A stretch of DNA of 54,921 nucleotides, taken from JBAZTO01 sp041661865 (lineage in GTDB: Bacteria; Planctomycetota; Phycisphaerae; SM23-33). The position numbers and the translations under genes are program-made. This document shows positions 17,908 through 25,520 of this stretch, piece after piece. Below the pieces are notes generated by a model. It was not told the origin of the DNA. It saw only the letters and a list, made by a program, of their open reading frames with translations, and did not search any database. The DNA lies in NCBI GenBank assembly GCA_041661865.1, contig JBAZTO010000025.1, forward strand, positions 1 to 54,921. Direction: 5' to 3'. Each line of letters opens with the position of its first letter. Position 1 is the first letter of the stretch.

Positions 17908-18153
17908 CTATCGCTGGCGGAGGTACGTTTCGCGGATGGATCGCAGCGTGTAGCCCGATTCGTTCAATTGATGGATCAACTTGATCCGCTTGACCAGATT
18001 GGCGTCGAAGTATCTGCCTCGCTTGTGCGGCACTCGAAGCGGAACGATCATCCCCAGCATTGCGTAGTACTCGACGGTCTGCTTGCTGACCCCGGCGGCC
18101 TGCGCGGCCTGGGAAATTTTCATCAACGACGTATCGCCTTTGGGTGCGGTCAT
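17908..18153 (-). CDS. MerR-type HTH protein, DNA-binding domain only
   Basis: 81 residues from the ATG at 18153 (an internal ATG at 18123 would give 71). MKISQAAQAAGVSKQTVEYYAMLGMI is the MerR winged-helix start, followed by RGRYFDANLVKRIKLIHQLN and SGYTLRSIRETY. It lacks the coiled-coil and ligand domain of full MerR regulators, so it may act as a small excisionase-like or structural regulator. It lies 94 bp upstream of the heme kinase on the same strand. Target unknown. Confidence 0.8.
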   Translation of the reverse strand: MTAPKGDTSLMKISQAAQAAGVSKQTVEYYAMLGMIVPLRVPHKRGRYFDANLVKRIKLIHQLNESGYTLRSIRETYLRQR

Positions 18154-18600
18154 AGATCCGGGAGTGCGCGAGTCCTTTGTGATGTTATCGCCCCCTCCGC
18201 GGGCAAAACTTTAGAGGTCCCGCAAGCGTCCGGGCCGTGGGCAACGCCGGACCGGTCAAGACCCGCGATCGGCCGTCAGGGCGAACGCATCTGAAAAGAG
18301 ACCTTAGCTGCGAATTACGCAAATTACGCGAATTCAAAGAGATAAAGAACTGACAGCAAGACCGGAAAGATTTCGCGAAAACAACGAAGCCGGATCGGGC
18401 TTATGAGTATTTCATTTTTCGCGGCTGTCTTCGCGGAATTCGCGGCTGATTGATTGGCGACCAGCTTACTTCACTTTTTGGGTGCGATGGCCCCGCGATC
18501 GGCCGTGGCTGGGTATTGTTTCCGGCCCCGGACGATGCTATAGTCTCCCGCTTCGCCCGACGGGGCAGACCCGCCGGCGGCCACAGGAAAGGATGAAAAG
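18154..18600. other. 447-bp gap between MerR gene and leuB
   Basis: No gene seen. It contains AATTACGCAAATTACGCGAA-type repeats (about 18308-18335) and TTCGCGGAATTCGCGGCTGA words (about 18430-18450). The word CCCGCGATCGGCCGT occurs near both 18265 and 18492. The leuB promoter is at the right end. Confidence 0.5.
18516..18544 (+). promoter_or_regulatory. leuB promoter
   Basis: TTGTTT (18516-18521), 17-bp spacer, TATAGT (18539-18544); the ATG is about 57 bases downstream. Confidence 0.55.
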
Positions 18601-19698
18601 ATGAAAATCGCAGTTATCGGCGGTGACGGAACAGGCCCGGAAGTGGTGGCTGAGGGACTCAAGGTCCTACAGGCCGTCGCCAAGAAGGTCGGCTTCACCT
18701 ACACGACCCAGGACTTCGACCTCAGCGGCAACCGTTACCTGGCCGCCGGCGGAGACCCGACCCAGCCCTCCATCCCGATCGTCTCCGAGGAGGAAATCGC
18801 CCAACTCAAGACCTTCGACGCCATCTACCTCGGCGCCGTCGGGCATCCCAAGATCGCCCCGGGCATCCTGGAAAAGGGCCTGCTGCTCCGCCTTCGGTTC
18901 GCGCTGGACCAGTACATCAACCTTCGCCCGGTCAAGCTGTATCCCGGCGTCTGGACGCCCCTGAAGGACAAGGAACCCAAGGACATCGACTTCGTCGTCG
19001 TCCGCGAGAACACCGAGGGCCTCTACACGGGCATGGGCGGGGTGCAGTACAAGGGCATGGCGTCGGAGGTTTCCACGCAGGTCAACTGCACCACGCGCTT
19101 CGGGGCCGAGCGGGCCATCCGCTACGCCTTCGAGCTGACCCGCCGCCGCAACATGCGCAAGAAGCTCACCCTGGTCCACAAGACCAACGTGCTGACCTTC
19201 GCCGGCGACACCTGGTTCCGCACCTTCCAGGAAGTGGGCAAGGAATATCCCGACATCGAGAAGGACTACAACCACGTCGACGCCTGCTGCATGTGGTTCG
19301 TCAAGAACCCCGAGTACTATGACGTGATCGTCACCGACAACATTTTCGGCGACATCATCACCGACCTGGCCGCCGTGATCCAGGGCGGGCTGGGCGTGGC
19401 CGGCGGCGGGAACATCAACCCCAAGGGCGTCAGCATGTACGAGCCCATGGGCGGCAGCGCTCCCAAGTACACCGGCAAGAACGTCATCAACCCCATCGCC
19501 GCCATCGGCGCCCTGGGCATGATGCTCCGCGAGACGGGCAACGACAAGAACGACGCCAAGCTCCGCAAGGCCGGCGAAATGGTCGAGCAGGCCATCTTGA
19601 CGGTCACCCCGAAGATGGCCAGCCAAAACGCCGGCAAGATGGGCCACTCCACCACGCAGGTGGGCGACCTGGTCGCCGCGGCGGTGGCGTCGCTGTAA
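18601..19698 (+). CDS. leuB: 3-isopropylmalate dehydrogenase / isocitrate dehydrogenase family enzyme
   Basis: 365 residues. Starts MKIAVIGGDGTGPEVV, the family N-terminus. RPVKLYPGV, the VVRENTEGLYTGMGG substrate loop, HKTNVL with the catalytic Lys, and DNIFGDIITDLAA with the metal-binding Asp residues are all present. The family oxidatively decarboxylates 3-isopropylmalate, isocitrate or tartrate with NAD(P). Length and the YTGMGG loop suit 3-isopropylmalate in leucine synthesis, but no leuA/C/D is in the window and substrate choice cannot be settled by eye. AGGA upstream of the ATG, own promoter and own terminator: a single-gene unit. Confidence 0.85.
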   Translation: MKIAVIGGDGTGPEVVAEGLKVLQAVAKKVGFTYTTQDFDLSGNRYLAAGGDPTQPSIPIVSEEEIAQLKTFDAIYLGAVGHPKIAPGILEKGLLLRLRFALDQYINLRPVKLYPGVWTPLKDKEPKDIDFVVVRENTEGLYTGMGGVQYKGMASEVSTQVNCTTRFGAERAIRYAFELTRRRNMRKKLTLVHKTNVLTFAGDTWFRTFQEVGKEYPDIEKDYNHVDACCMWFVKNPEYYDVIVTDNIFGDIITDLAAVIQGGLGVAGGGNINPKGVSMYEPMGGSAPKYTGKNVINPIAAIGALGMMLRETGNDKNDAKLRKAGEMVEQAILTVTPKMASQNAGKMGHSTTQVGDLVAAAVASL

Positions 19699-19748
19699 CG
19701 GATTCAAGCGTATCGGCGGGCGTGGCCCGCTGGAGTCTGAGAATCGTC

Positions 19749-19783
19749 AGGCGGCAGGGACAACCCCTGTCGCCTGCTTTTAT
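19749..19783 (+). terminator. Terminator of leuB
   Basis: 11-bp stem AGGCGGCAGGG/CCCTGTCGCCT with one mismatch, 5-base loop, followed by GCTTTTATT. Confidence 0.85.
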
Positions 19784-19848
19784 TGGACGATTGCTCCATG
19801 CCGCGCCCGCGGCGCGTTACAATGCCGCCGACACGGAACGAGTCGGCC

Positions 19849-20208
19849 ATGCGATATCCAGCCGGGAAAAACCTTCGCCTCACCCGCCGCAATGACCTCG
19901 ACCGGGTCTTCAAGAAAGGCCGGCGGGCGGTCAACGCCTGCATGACGCTGCTGGCGGTCCCCAACGGCCTGGACTACGCTCGCGTGGCGGTGGTGGTTTC
20001 CAAAGGGCACGGCGGGGCTGTACGCCGCAACCGCATCAAAAGGCTCTGCCGCGAAGCCTTCCGCCTCCTGCGGCCGGAGTTGCCGACGACGTGGGACTTC
20101 GTCATCATGCCGCGGAAAAACGTGGAGATCACGTTGGCGGGCTTGCAGCAATCGCTGCGGATGCTGGCGGCGAAGGTGACTGAAGTTCGCGGGGCCGACC
20201 CGTCATGA
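19849..20208 (+). CDS. rnpA: Ribonuclease P protein component
   Basis: 119 residues from the ATG at 19849; an in-frame ATG at 19783 would overlap the leuB terminator. LRLTRRNDLDRVFKKGRRA and AVRRNRIKRLCREAFRL (the RNR basic motif) are diagnostic. It binds the catalytic RNase P RNA and assists 5' processing of tRNAs. A -10-like TACAAT at 19818-19823 gives a short leader. rpmH (L34), the usual upstream neighbour, is absent. The stop overlaps the yidD start (ATGA), so the two are co-translated. Confidence 0.95.
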   Translation: MRYPAGKNLRLTRRNDLDRVFKKGRRAVNACMTLLAVPNGLDYARVAVVVSKGHGGAVRRNRIKRLCREAFRLLRPELPTTWDFVIMPRKNVEITLAGLQQSLRMLAAKVTEVRGADPS

Positions 20209-20453
20209 CCTTCCCCGACGCATTTGAAGCGATCTGGTTACTACCCCGCCGGACGCTGATCCTGCTGGTGCGGCTTTACCAGGTGACGCTGTCGCCATTT
20301 GTCGGCCGGCATTGCCGCTTCGTGCCCACGTGCAGCAGCTACTGTATCGAGGCCTTGCGGAAGCGCGGCGCCCTCATCGGCTCGGCGATGGGGCTGTGGC
20401 GCATCCTTCGCTGCCACCCGTTCAGCCGCGGCGGCTACGACCCGCCGACTTAG
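20205..20453 (+). CDS. yidD: Membrane protein insertion efficiency factor YidD
   Basis: 82 residues. Motifs YQVTLSPFVGRHCRFVPTCSSYC and LWRILRCHPFSRGGYDP define the family. It helps YidC-mediated insertion of inner-membrane proteins and is classically encoded between rnpA and yidC. Starts on the ATGA overlap with rnpA. yidC does not follow; the next gene is convergent and overlaps its 3' end by 32 bp. Confidence 0.95.
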   Translation: MTFPDAFEAIWLLPRRTLILLVRLYQVTLSPFVGRHCRFVPTCSSYCIEALRKRGALIGSAMGLWRILRCHPFSRGGYDPPT

Positions 20454-21273
20454 ATCCCTTGACGGACGGTTTCTTCCGCCGCTTTCGTGCAGGGGCGGCC
20501 TTCGTCTGGAGGACATCCCCGTTGTTGGCGTCGTGCTTGTAGAATGTGGCGGGTTTTCCGCTGAGCGTTCCCTCAGCCGTCGGGCTCAATTCCCCTATCG
20601 CCGCCGGGCCGGCCAGGCGAGCGCCCTCCAGTTGCCAGGCGTGCTCGATGATCTTGAGCGCCTCGTCCAGGTCGTCGGTCACTGTGAACAGGTTCAGATC
20701 CTCGGGGCTGATCATCGGCGATCGCTGGTTGAGCAGCGTCTCCCGCATCCAGCCATCCATCCCATTCCAGAACTCTCGGCCGATCAGGATGACCGGGAAG
20801 GCAGCGGCCTTGCCCGTCTGGATGAGCGTCATGGAGTTGAAGAACTCATGCAGCGTGCCAAACCCGCCGGGGAAACACACGAACGAGCAGGCATACTTGA
20901 CGAACATGACCATGCGGGCGAAGAAGTAGCGGAACTCCAGGCGGACCTGCGTGTAGGGGTTGGCCTGCTGCTCGTGCGGCAGGGTGATGTTCAGCCCCAC
21001 CGACATGCCGCCCGCCTCGCGACAGCCGTGATTGGCCGCCTCCATGATCCCGCCTCCGCCGCCGGTGATGACCGCGAACTGCTTCTTGGCCAGCATCCGG
21101 GCCAGGGTGCGGGCCTTGACGTAATAGGGGTCGCTCTGCGGCGTGCGGGCCGAGCCGAAGATGCTCACCGCCGGGCCCACGCGGCTCATCGTCTCAAAGC
21201 CTTCCACAAACTCCGACATGATGCGAAAGACTCGCCAGGGGTCTTCTCTGAGAAACTGTCCGCGATCAGGCAT
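20422..21273 (-). CDS. LOG family (TIGR00730) protein, cytokinin riboside monophosphate phosphoribohydrolase-like
   Basis: 283 residues. Rossmann-like core with VSIFGSART, the GGGGGIMEAANHG loop and PGGFGTLHEFF, which form the nucleotide site of the LOG/lysine-decarboxylase-like family. Known members cleave nucleoside monophosphates to base plus ribose phosphate. About 50 C-terminal residues are Lys/Arg/Ser-rich (RKRRKKPSVKGSKSAGRSRRG) and probably disordered. ACGGAG precedes the ATG at about ten bases. The 3' end overlaps yidD by 32 bp tail to tail. Confidence 0.88.
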   Translation of the reverse strand: MPDRGQFLREDPWRVFRIMSEFVEGFETMSRVGPAVSIFGSARTPQSDPYYVKARTLARMLAKKQFAVITGGGGGIMEAANHGCREAGGMSVGLNITLPHEQQANPYTQVRLEFRYFFARMVMFVKYACSFVCFPGGFGTLHEFFNSMTLIQTGKAAAFPVILIGREFWNGMDGWMRETLLNQRSPMISPEDLNLFTVTDDLDEALKIIEHAWQLEGARLAGPAAIGELSPTAEGTLSGKPATFYKHDANNGDVLQTKAAPARKRRKKPSVKGSKSAGRSRRG

Positions 21274-21429
21274 ATCTCTGCACTCCGTTACGTCCGCACT
21301 GACGTCATGTTATATTCCGCCGGTGTCGGCTTACATCCTTATCGGCATTTCCCTCCGCCCGCGCCAGCCCGGCCCGGGTGCGGCCGAAGGGTAACTGACA
21401 TTATTCTCTGGCAGGTGGTAAGTCGTCGT

Positions 21430-21557
21430 TGCAGTCAAAAGAGAGTAGAAAGTTGAGAGTAGACCGCGGGAGAAGTTTCGGCCAAGAGCTGTAGTGATTC
21501 GTTTGAGGCGGCGTCAGCCGCATTTTCACCTTTCTACTTACTACTTTCTCCCGCTCT
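21430..21557. repeat. Degenerate AGTAGAAAGT-type repeats with a short hairpin
   Basis: AGAGTAGAAAGTTGAGAGTA at the left and CTTTCTACTTACTACTTTCT at the right form loose inverted repeats. Between them GCGGC-GTCA-GCCGC is followed by ATTTTC. No credible ORF. Confidence 0.5.
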
Positions 21558-21598
21558 GTGAGTGACCTTCTTTTCTGCCAGAAAAGAAGGTCGCTCAC
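21558..21598. repeat. 41-bp palindrome with 18-bp arms
   Basis: GTGAGTGACCTTCTTTTC and GAAAAGAAGGTCGCTCAC pair with a single mismatch around a TGCCA loop. It lies just before the lipoprotein promoter. Confidence 0.7.
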
Positions 21599-21612
21599 GC
21601 CGGCGGTTGTGT

Positions 21613-21641
21613 TTGACAATTCACCGCTCTTGAGGCCTAAT
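21613..21641 (+). promoter_or_regulatory. Candidate promoter of the lipoprotein gene
   Basis: TTGACA (21613-21618), 17-bp spacer, CCTAAT (21636-21641). The predicted start site falls after the ATG at 21640, which favours the ATG at 21661. Confidence 0.45.
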
Positions 21642-21660
21642 GATGCGCGGGAGATCGTTT

Positions 21661-22422
21661 ATGCTCCGAGCCTGGCCTTTGTGTCTCATCGCCGCCCTGG
21701 TCGGTTGCAGCGGGCAGTACTACCTGACCGCTCCGGATCAGCTCGCGCCGGCCGGCGGGTCGGCGACGGCCGTCGTGCGCATCCAACGCCACGAGTTCAT
21801 GGGCATTGCACTGGCTGTCAAGAATGCGCCGCTGCGCCTGTGGGTGACCGACCAACCGCTGCGGGCCGCCTTTGCTGACAAGAAGGGCTACGCCGGGGCC
21901 GTCGTGCCGGTGCCCGACAAGGAAGGACTCTACAGCCTCACCGTCGCCACGCAGGATATTCGCGGGGACGAGTTCTCCAAGGACTTTCCGACCTACGTCT
22001 GGCCGGCCAGCCAGCCGATCGTCGTGGTGGACCTCGAATGCGTGCCGCTGGGCCCCAAGGCCCCCGCCGCCGTGGGCGAGGCCCTCAACCGCCTGGCCAA
22101 GAACGCCAACATCGTCTACTTCACCTCGCGAGACGTGAACGATTACCCGAGAGTCCACGAGCAACTCCAGGGCAATCACTTGCCCGACGGCCCCGTGCTG
22201 CCCTGGCGGAAAAGCGATTGGATCAACACGGCCCTGGTCAGCCAGTTGCCGCAGATGCGGCAGCAATTCTCGGCTGTCAATATCGGCATCTGCTCGTCCG
22301 CCGCCGCGGCCGGCGCCTTCAGCGCCGCCGGCATGGACTGCGTGGTCGTGGGCAACGAGAAGGTCACCGCCGCCCGCGCCGTCTATCGAAGCTGGGCCGA
22401 CCTTGCCGCCAAGGGACTGTAG
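21661..22422 (+). CDS. Lipoprotein with HAD-like C-terminal region
   Basis: 253 residues from the ATG at 21661, with GGGAGAT seven bases upstream; an in-frame ATG pair at 21640 is an alternative. MLRAWPLCLIAALVGCSG is a lipoprotein signal with lipobox LVGC. The N-terminal half is beta-rich (ATAVVRIQRHEFMGIALAVK). The C-terminal half has IVVVDLECVPLG and ANIVYFTSRDVNDYPRVHEQ, which resemble the DxD and TSR motifs of App1/LNS2-type HAD phosphatases, but the second Asp is replaced, so activity is doubtful. The CDP-alcohol transferase gene follows 29 bp downstream, probably in one operon. Confidence 0.75.
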   Translation: MLRAWPLCLIAALVGCSGQYYLTAPDQLAPAGGSATAVVRIQRHEFMGIALAVKNAPLRLWVTDQPLRAAFADKKGYAGAVVPVPDKEGLYSLTVATQDIRGDEFSKDFPTYVWPASQPIVVVDLECVPLGPKAPAAVGEALNRLAKNANIVYFTSRDVNDYPRVHEQLQGNHLPDGPVLPWRKSDWINTALVSQLPQMRQQFSAVNIGICSSAAAAGAFSAAGMDCVVVGNEKVTAARAVYRSWADLAAKGL

Positions 22423-22423
22423 C

Positions 22424-22451
22424 AACTGATTAACCGATCAACCGATTAACC
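22424..22451. repeat. Short tandem repeat CCGATTAA/CCGATCAA
   Basis: Three imperfect 8-bp units fill the gap between the lipoprotein and phosphatidyltransferase genes. Confidence 0.5.
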
Positions 22452-23252
22452 ATGATAGGACGTGCGATAGGTTTGGGTTTCTGCACCGCCCGGGACTTCC
22501 TGGCCCGCGGCCTGATTCGTCTCCGCGTCTCGCCCAACGCCCTGACGATGACGGGCATGGTCATCACGGCCGCCGCGGGGGTCTGCTACGCCGTCGGGGC
22601 CGACAGGAAGTTCGCCTGGAGCCTCCAACTCCATGCCCCCGCCAATGCGTACCTCCTGCTGGCCGGCGCGCTGCTGATTCTCTCCTCGGCCTGCGACATG
22701 CTCGACGGCGCGGTGGCGCGGCTGGGCAAGTGCGACACCCGTTTCGGCGCCTTCCTCGACAGCACGCTGGACCGCTACAGCGACTTCGCCGTCTACGCCG
22801 GGCTGGCGGTGCATTACTCGGTGACGGCCCCGGCCAACCCGACCTTCGTCCTGCTGTGCATGCTGGCGTTTTTCAACGCCTTCATGATCTCCTACGCCCG
22901 CGCGAGGGCCGAGGACCTGATCGACCATTGCGAGATCGGCTACTGGCAGCGCGGCGAGCGGTCGGCCGCCATCCTCATCGCCACCTTCTCCTACAACATT
23001 CCAGCCCTGGTGGTCCAGCAGGCCTTCCTGCCGATGCTGACGGTTTTCCGGCGGATCTTCTACACCCGCAACGTTTTGGACGGCCACTCGCCCATCACCG
23101 ACCCGCGAGAAGGCGGCCTGTGGCTGAAAATACGCCTGTGGCGCTGGCCGCGAATGACAATCCCCTACGACCTGGTCACCGGCCTGAATATCGCCTGGCT
23201 GATCTTCGCCCCCATCCCGCCCTTCGACCCCATCGGGGCGTTAGTGCGGTAG
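22452..23252 (+). CDS. CDP-alcohol phosphatidyltransferase
   Basis: 266 residues, about six hydrophobic segments. The family signature D-x2-DG-x2-AR-x8-G-x3-D-x3-D is present, running from DMLDGAVAR to FGAFLDSTLDR. These integral-membrane enzymes displace CMP from a CDP-alcohol (CDP-diacylglycerol or CDP-inositol type) with another alcohol to make phospholipids. The acceptor cannot be read from the sequence. It directly follows the lipoprotein gene with its HAD-like domain, so a shared role in lipid metabolism is possible. The 5' gap is filled by a short tandem repeat instead of a clear ribosome site. Confidence 0.9.
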   Translation: MIGRAIGLGFCTARDFLARGLIRLRVSPNALTMTGMVITAAAGVCYAVGADRKFAWSLQLHAPANAYLLLAGALLILSSACDMLDGAVARLGKCDTRFGAFLDSTLDRYSDFAVYAGLAVHYSVTAPANPTFVLLCMLAFFNAFMISYARARAEDLIDHCEIGYWQRGERSAAILIATFSYNIPALVVQQAFLPMLTVFRRIFYTRNVLDGHSPITDPREGGLWLKIRLWRWPRMTIPYDLVTGLNIAWLIFAPIPPFDPIGALVR

Positions 23253-23258
23253 CTTGAA

Positions 23259-23381
23259 GGTCGTGCATACTTGCCTGCCGGCAGGCAGGTACTTGCACGA
23301 GTGGTTGTGGTAGCACAGGCGTCCCGCCTGTGGCTGTCCTACACGAAAGTATTCAGCGTGCTGGTAAGCGCGCCCTGCGGC
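23259..23381. repeat. Direct repeat, left copy, flanking the GNAT gene
   Basis: Shares GGTCGTGCAT, then 42 identical bases (23299-23340 = 24055-24096), then most of the next 40 bases with the copy at 24043-24136. It has an extra ~30-base hairpin insert (CTGCC/GGCAG) and contains the hairpin CACAGGCGTCCCGCCTGTG at 23314-23332. Confidence 0.85.
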
Positions 23382-23504
23382 GGCTTTACTTTCGGATGCG
23401 ATGGCTCTGGCCTTAACGGCTGAGGCATCCATCCAGCAGCATTGACAGTCATGCCTGATCGACGTACTCTTGGATCGTTCATGTGGCCCAATGGGGTAAT
23501 ATCG

Positions 23505-23990
23505 ATGACCAACAATGGGATTCAAATCAGATCGGCCGAGTCCAAGGATGCGGATGCCGTTACCGCGATGTGGAAAGAAATGGCCGTTCAGCACAGCGCC
23601 TACGACAACGTGCGGTGGGGATGTGCAAAGGAGGCGGAAGTCGCGTTCCGAAAGCACTTCTTGGCCACACTTGGCAAGGAACAAGCCGTCATGCTTGTCG
23701 CGGTTGATGGTTCCGACAGTGTTGTCGGCTATCTGACAGGCAGCATTGCGCAGACCAATCCTTGCATGTCTGCCCGCTGCAAGGGCGACATCAACGATAT
23801 GTTTGTCACCTCCAACTGCCGCGGACACGGCGTTGGAAAGGCGCTTTTTGAAGCCGCAGCTGATCTTATGAAGCAGCAAGGCGCAGTTTATGTGACACTG
23901 TTGGTTGCCGCCGCCAATGCTAATGCCATCGGTTTCTATGAGAGACTGGGATTGAGTCCGATTGGCCACCAGATGTGCATGCGACTTTGA
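23505..23990 (+). CDS. GNAT family N-acetyltransferase
   Basis: 161 residues from the ATG at 23505; upstream in-frame starts at 23442 and 23481 add residues without family similarity. GNAT motif A is VTSNCRGHGVGKALFEAAAD (the R/QxxGxG/A acetyl-CoA loop is RGHGVG), and motif B is NANAIGFYERLGL. The substrate is unknown. Base composition is visibly lower in GC than the neighbours, and the gene sits alone between two direct repeats, which suggests it arrived as a unit or was moved by recombination between the repeats. Confidence 0.85.
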   Translation: MTNNGIQIRSAESKDADAVTAMWKEMAVQHSAYDNVRWGCAKEAEVAFRKHFLATLGKEQAVMLVAVDGSDSVVGYLTGSIAQTNPCMSARCKGDINDMFVTSNCRGHGVGKALFEAAADLMKQQGAVYVTLLVAAANANAIGFYERLGLSPIGHQMCMRL

Positions 23991-24042
23991 TCGCGAAGGC
24001 ATTGTCAATTTCGGCTGGCCCACGTCCCAATCCCCAGTCGTA

Positions 24043-24136
24043 GGTCGTGCATTCGAGTGGTTGTGGTAGCACAGGCGTCCCGCCTGTGGCTGTCCTGCAC
24101 GAAAGCTTTCCGCGCGATGGTAAGCGCGCCCTACGG
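24043..24136. repeat. Direct repeat, right copy, flanking the GNAT gene
   Basis: Second copy of the 23259-23381 repeat without the internal ~30-base insert; it contains CACAGGCGTCCCGCCTGTG at 24070-24088. Confidence 0.85.
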
Positions 24137-24149
24137 CCGAGCCCGGGCG

Positions 24150-24215
24150 CATTCCGGTATTTCGGCATTCCTGTATCCGGCATTCCGGTATTCCGGTATT
24201 TGGGTATCCCCGGAC
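24150..24215. repeat. Degenerate CCGGTATT repeat
   Basis: About seven imperfect 8-bp units of the CCGGTATT/CCGGCATT type. The same words occur near 27127-27145 and 41896-41936. Confidence 0.6.
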
Positions 24216-24227
24216 GGAGGCTCCTGC

Positions 24228-24310
24228 TATAATGCCCGGCCGGTTTGGGGCGGCGTGGCCCGCTCGGCCGGGGCGGCAGGTCTTTTGTGCCCCCGCCGGC
24301 CGTTTTTTGG
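24228..24310 (+). other. Possible short transcript: -10 element followed by a strong terminator
   Basis: TATAAT at 24228-24233, then GC-rich sequence, then a hairpin closed by CGGCCGG/CCGGCCG and followed by TTTTTT at about 24303. It ends before the rplM promoter. It may be a small RNA, an attenuator remnant, or just the terminator of the upstream GNAT region; no -35 is clear. Confidence 0.4.
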
Positions 24311-24319
24311 ATAAATGTG

Positions 24320-24347
24320 TTGACAGGGGCGTAATAAATGCCATAAT
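24320..24347 (+). promoter_or_regulatory. rplM-rpsI promoter
   Basis: TTGACA (24320-24325), 16-bp spacer, CATAAT (24342-24347), 43 bases before the rplM ATG. Same layout as the rplU promoter. Confidence 0.8.
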
Positions 24348-24390
24348 GCGCGGCTCTTTAGCCCCATTATATGGGCAAACAGGTAATGAC

Positions 24391-24822
24391 ATGAAGACTT
24401 ACATGGCAAAGACGGGCGAGATTGAGGCCAAGTGGTTGTTGGTCGACGCGACGGACAAAGTCGTCGGCCGATTGGCGGCCAAGATCGCCAGGGTATTGAT
24501 GGGCAAGCACCGCCCCGAGTACACCCCTCACGTGGACACCGGCGATTTCGTCGTGGTGATCAACGCCGAGAAGGTCAAGCTGACCGGCGCGGCCAAGCTC
24601 GCCCAGCGGGATTACCAGCGTTTCAGCGGCTATCCTCACGGCCAGAAGTCCGTCACGCTGAAGGAAATGCTGGCGACCAAGCCCGAGAAGGTTCTCTACG
24701 AGGCGATTCGCCGGATGATGCCCAAGAACAAGTTGGCCAGCGCCATGCTCGGGAAGCTGAAGATCTACGCCGGAGCGGAGCATCCTCACCAGGCACAGCA
24801 ACCCCAGCCCACAGAGCTTTAG
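24391..24822 (+). CDS. rplM: 50S ribosomal protein L13
   Basis: 143 residues from the ATG at 24391; the frame is open further upstream, but that region holds the promoter. Conserved WLLVDATDKVVGRLAAKIA, NAEKVKLTG and the RMMPKNKLA region identify L13. AGGT lies about eight bases upstream. rpsI follows after 16 bp, the classic rplM-rpsI operon. Confidence 0.97.
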   Translation: MKTYMAKTGEIEAKWLLVDATDKVVGRLAAKIARVLMGKHRPEYTPHVDTGDFVVVINAEKVKLTGAAKLAQRDYQRFSGYPHGQKSVTLKEMLATKPEKVLYEAIRRMMPKNKLASAMLGKLKIYAGAEHPHQAQQPQPTEL

Positions 24823-24838
24823 TTAGGAAAGACGATCC

Positions 24839-25342
24839 ATGGCTGATGAACAGGTAACCCCGCAGACGCAGAACCCGGCCGAAGGTTTGGCCACCACAGG
24901 CTCCGAGCCGGCGGCCAAGCCCGCCAGTCGCACCGCCGCCCCCCTGCCCCCCGGCGTCCAGTACATCTGGGGCACCGGCCGGCGCAAGAAGGCCATCGCC
25001 CGCGTCCGCATCCGTCCCGGCACCGGCAAGATTCTCATCAATGACCGGGAAATGAACGCCTTCTTCATGGAAGAGAAAGACCGCCGCGCCGTGCTGGCTC
25101 CCTTGGAAATCGTCAAGATGCCCACCTCGTGGGATGTCTGGGCGAAGGTCAACGGCGGTGGTTTCTCCGGCCAGGCCGGGGCGATCATGCTGGGCCTGGC
25201 CCGGGCACTGCGACAGGCCGTCCCGGAAGGCGAAGACGCCCTCCGCGGCTCTGGATTCCTGACGCGCGACGCCAGGATGAAGGAAAGGAAGAAGTACGGA
25301 CAGAAAGGCGCCCGCAAGAGGTTCCAGTTCTCCAAGCGTTAA
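24839..25342 (+). CDS. rpsI: 30S ribosomal protein S9
   Basis: 167 residues. The core starts at about residue 43 (GTGRRKKAIARVRIRPGTG), includes VNGGGFSGQAGA and ends with the diagnostic KKYGQKGARKRFQFSKR tail that reaches the P-site tRNA. The first 40 residues (Gln/Thr/Ala/Pro-rich) are an extension beyond the usual ~130-residue S9. Second gene of the rplM operon, closed by a strong terminator. Confidence 0.97.
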   Translation: MADEQVTPQTQNPAEGLATTGSEPAAKPASRTAAPLPPGVQYIWGTGRRKKAIARVRIRPGTGKILINDREMNAFFMEEKDRRAVLAPLEIVKMPTSWDVWAKVNGGGFSGQAGAIMLGLARALRQAVPEGEDALRGSGFLTRDARMKERKKYGQKGARKRFQFSKR

Positions 25343-25370
25343 ACCTCACCCCGAGAACGAAATTCCCCCG

Positions 25371-25405
25371 CCCCGGCGCCCCTCTATGGCGCCGGGGTTT
25401 TCTTT
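25371..25405 (+). terminator. Terminator of rplM-rpsI
   Basis: Perfect 10-bp stem CCCCGGCGCC/GGCGCCGGGG, 7-base loop, then TTTTCTTT. Confidence 0.9.
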
Positions 25406-25413
25406 CACAAGAA

Positions 25414-25511
25414 AACCAGGGAAAAGGGAAGAGGGAAAAGGCAAGAGGGAAGAGGGACCCGGGACCAGGGAATAGGGACCAGGGAATAGGGAAAAGGAAT
25501 AGTGGGAAGGG
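25414..25511. repeat. GGGAATA/GGGACCA degenerate repeat array, left of the four-helix-bundle gene
   Basis: About twelve imperfect 7-8 bp units (GGGAAAA, GGGAAGA, GGGACCA, GGGAATA). The GGACCAGGGAATAGGGACC section appears inverted at 25955-25986 on the other side of the gene. Confidence 0.8.
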
Positions 25512-25520
25512 GCGACGGCA

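Noticed and set aside
21401..21619. 72-codon minus-strand ORF
   Set aside because: Made of degenerate repeats and the 41-bp palindrome, so coding is unlikely.
24232..24390. N-terminal extension of L13
   Set aside because: This stretch holds a terminator and the rplM promoter, and L13 proteins start at the MKTYMAK-like position.
25414..25511. CRISPR array
   Set aside because: Units are 7-8 bp and degenerate with no spacers; no cas genes in the window.
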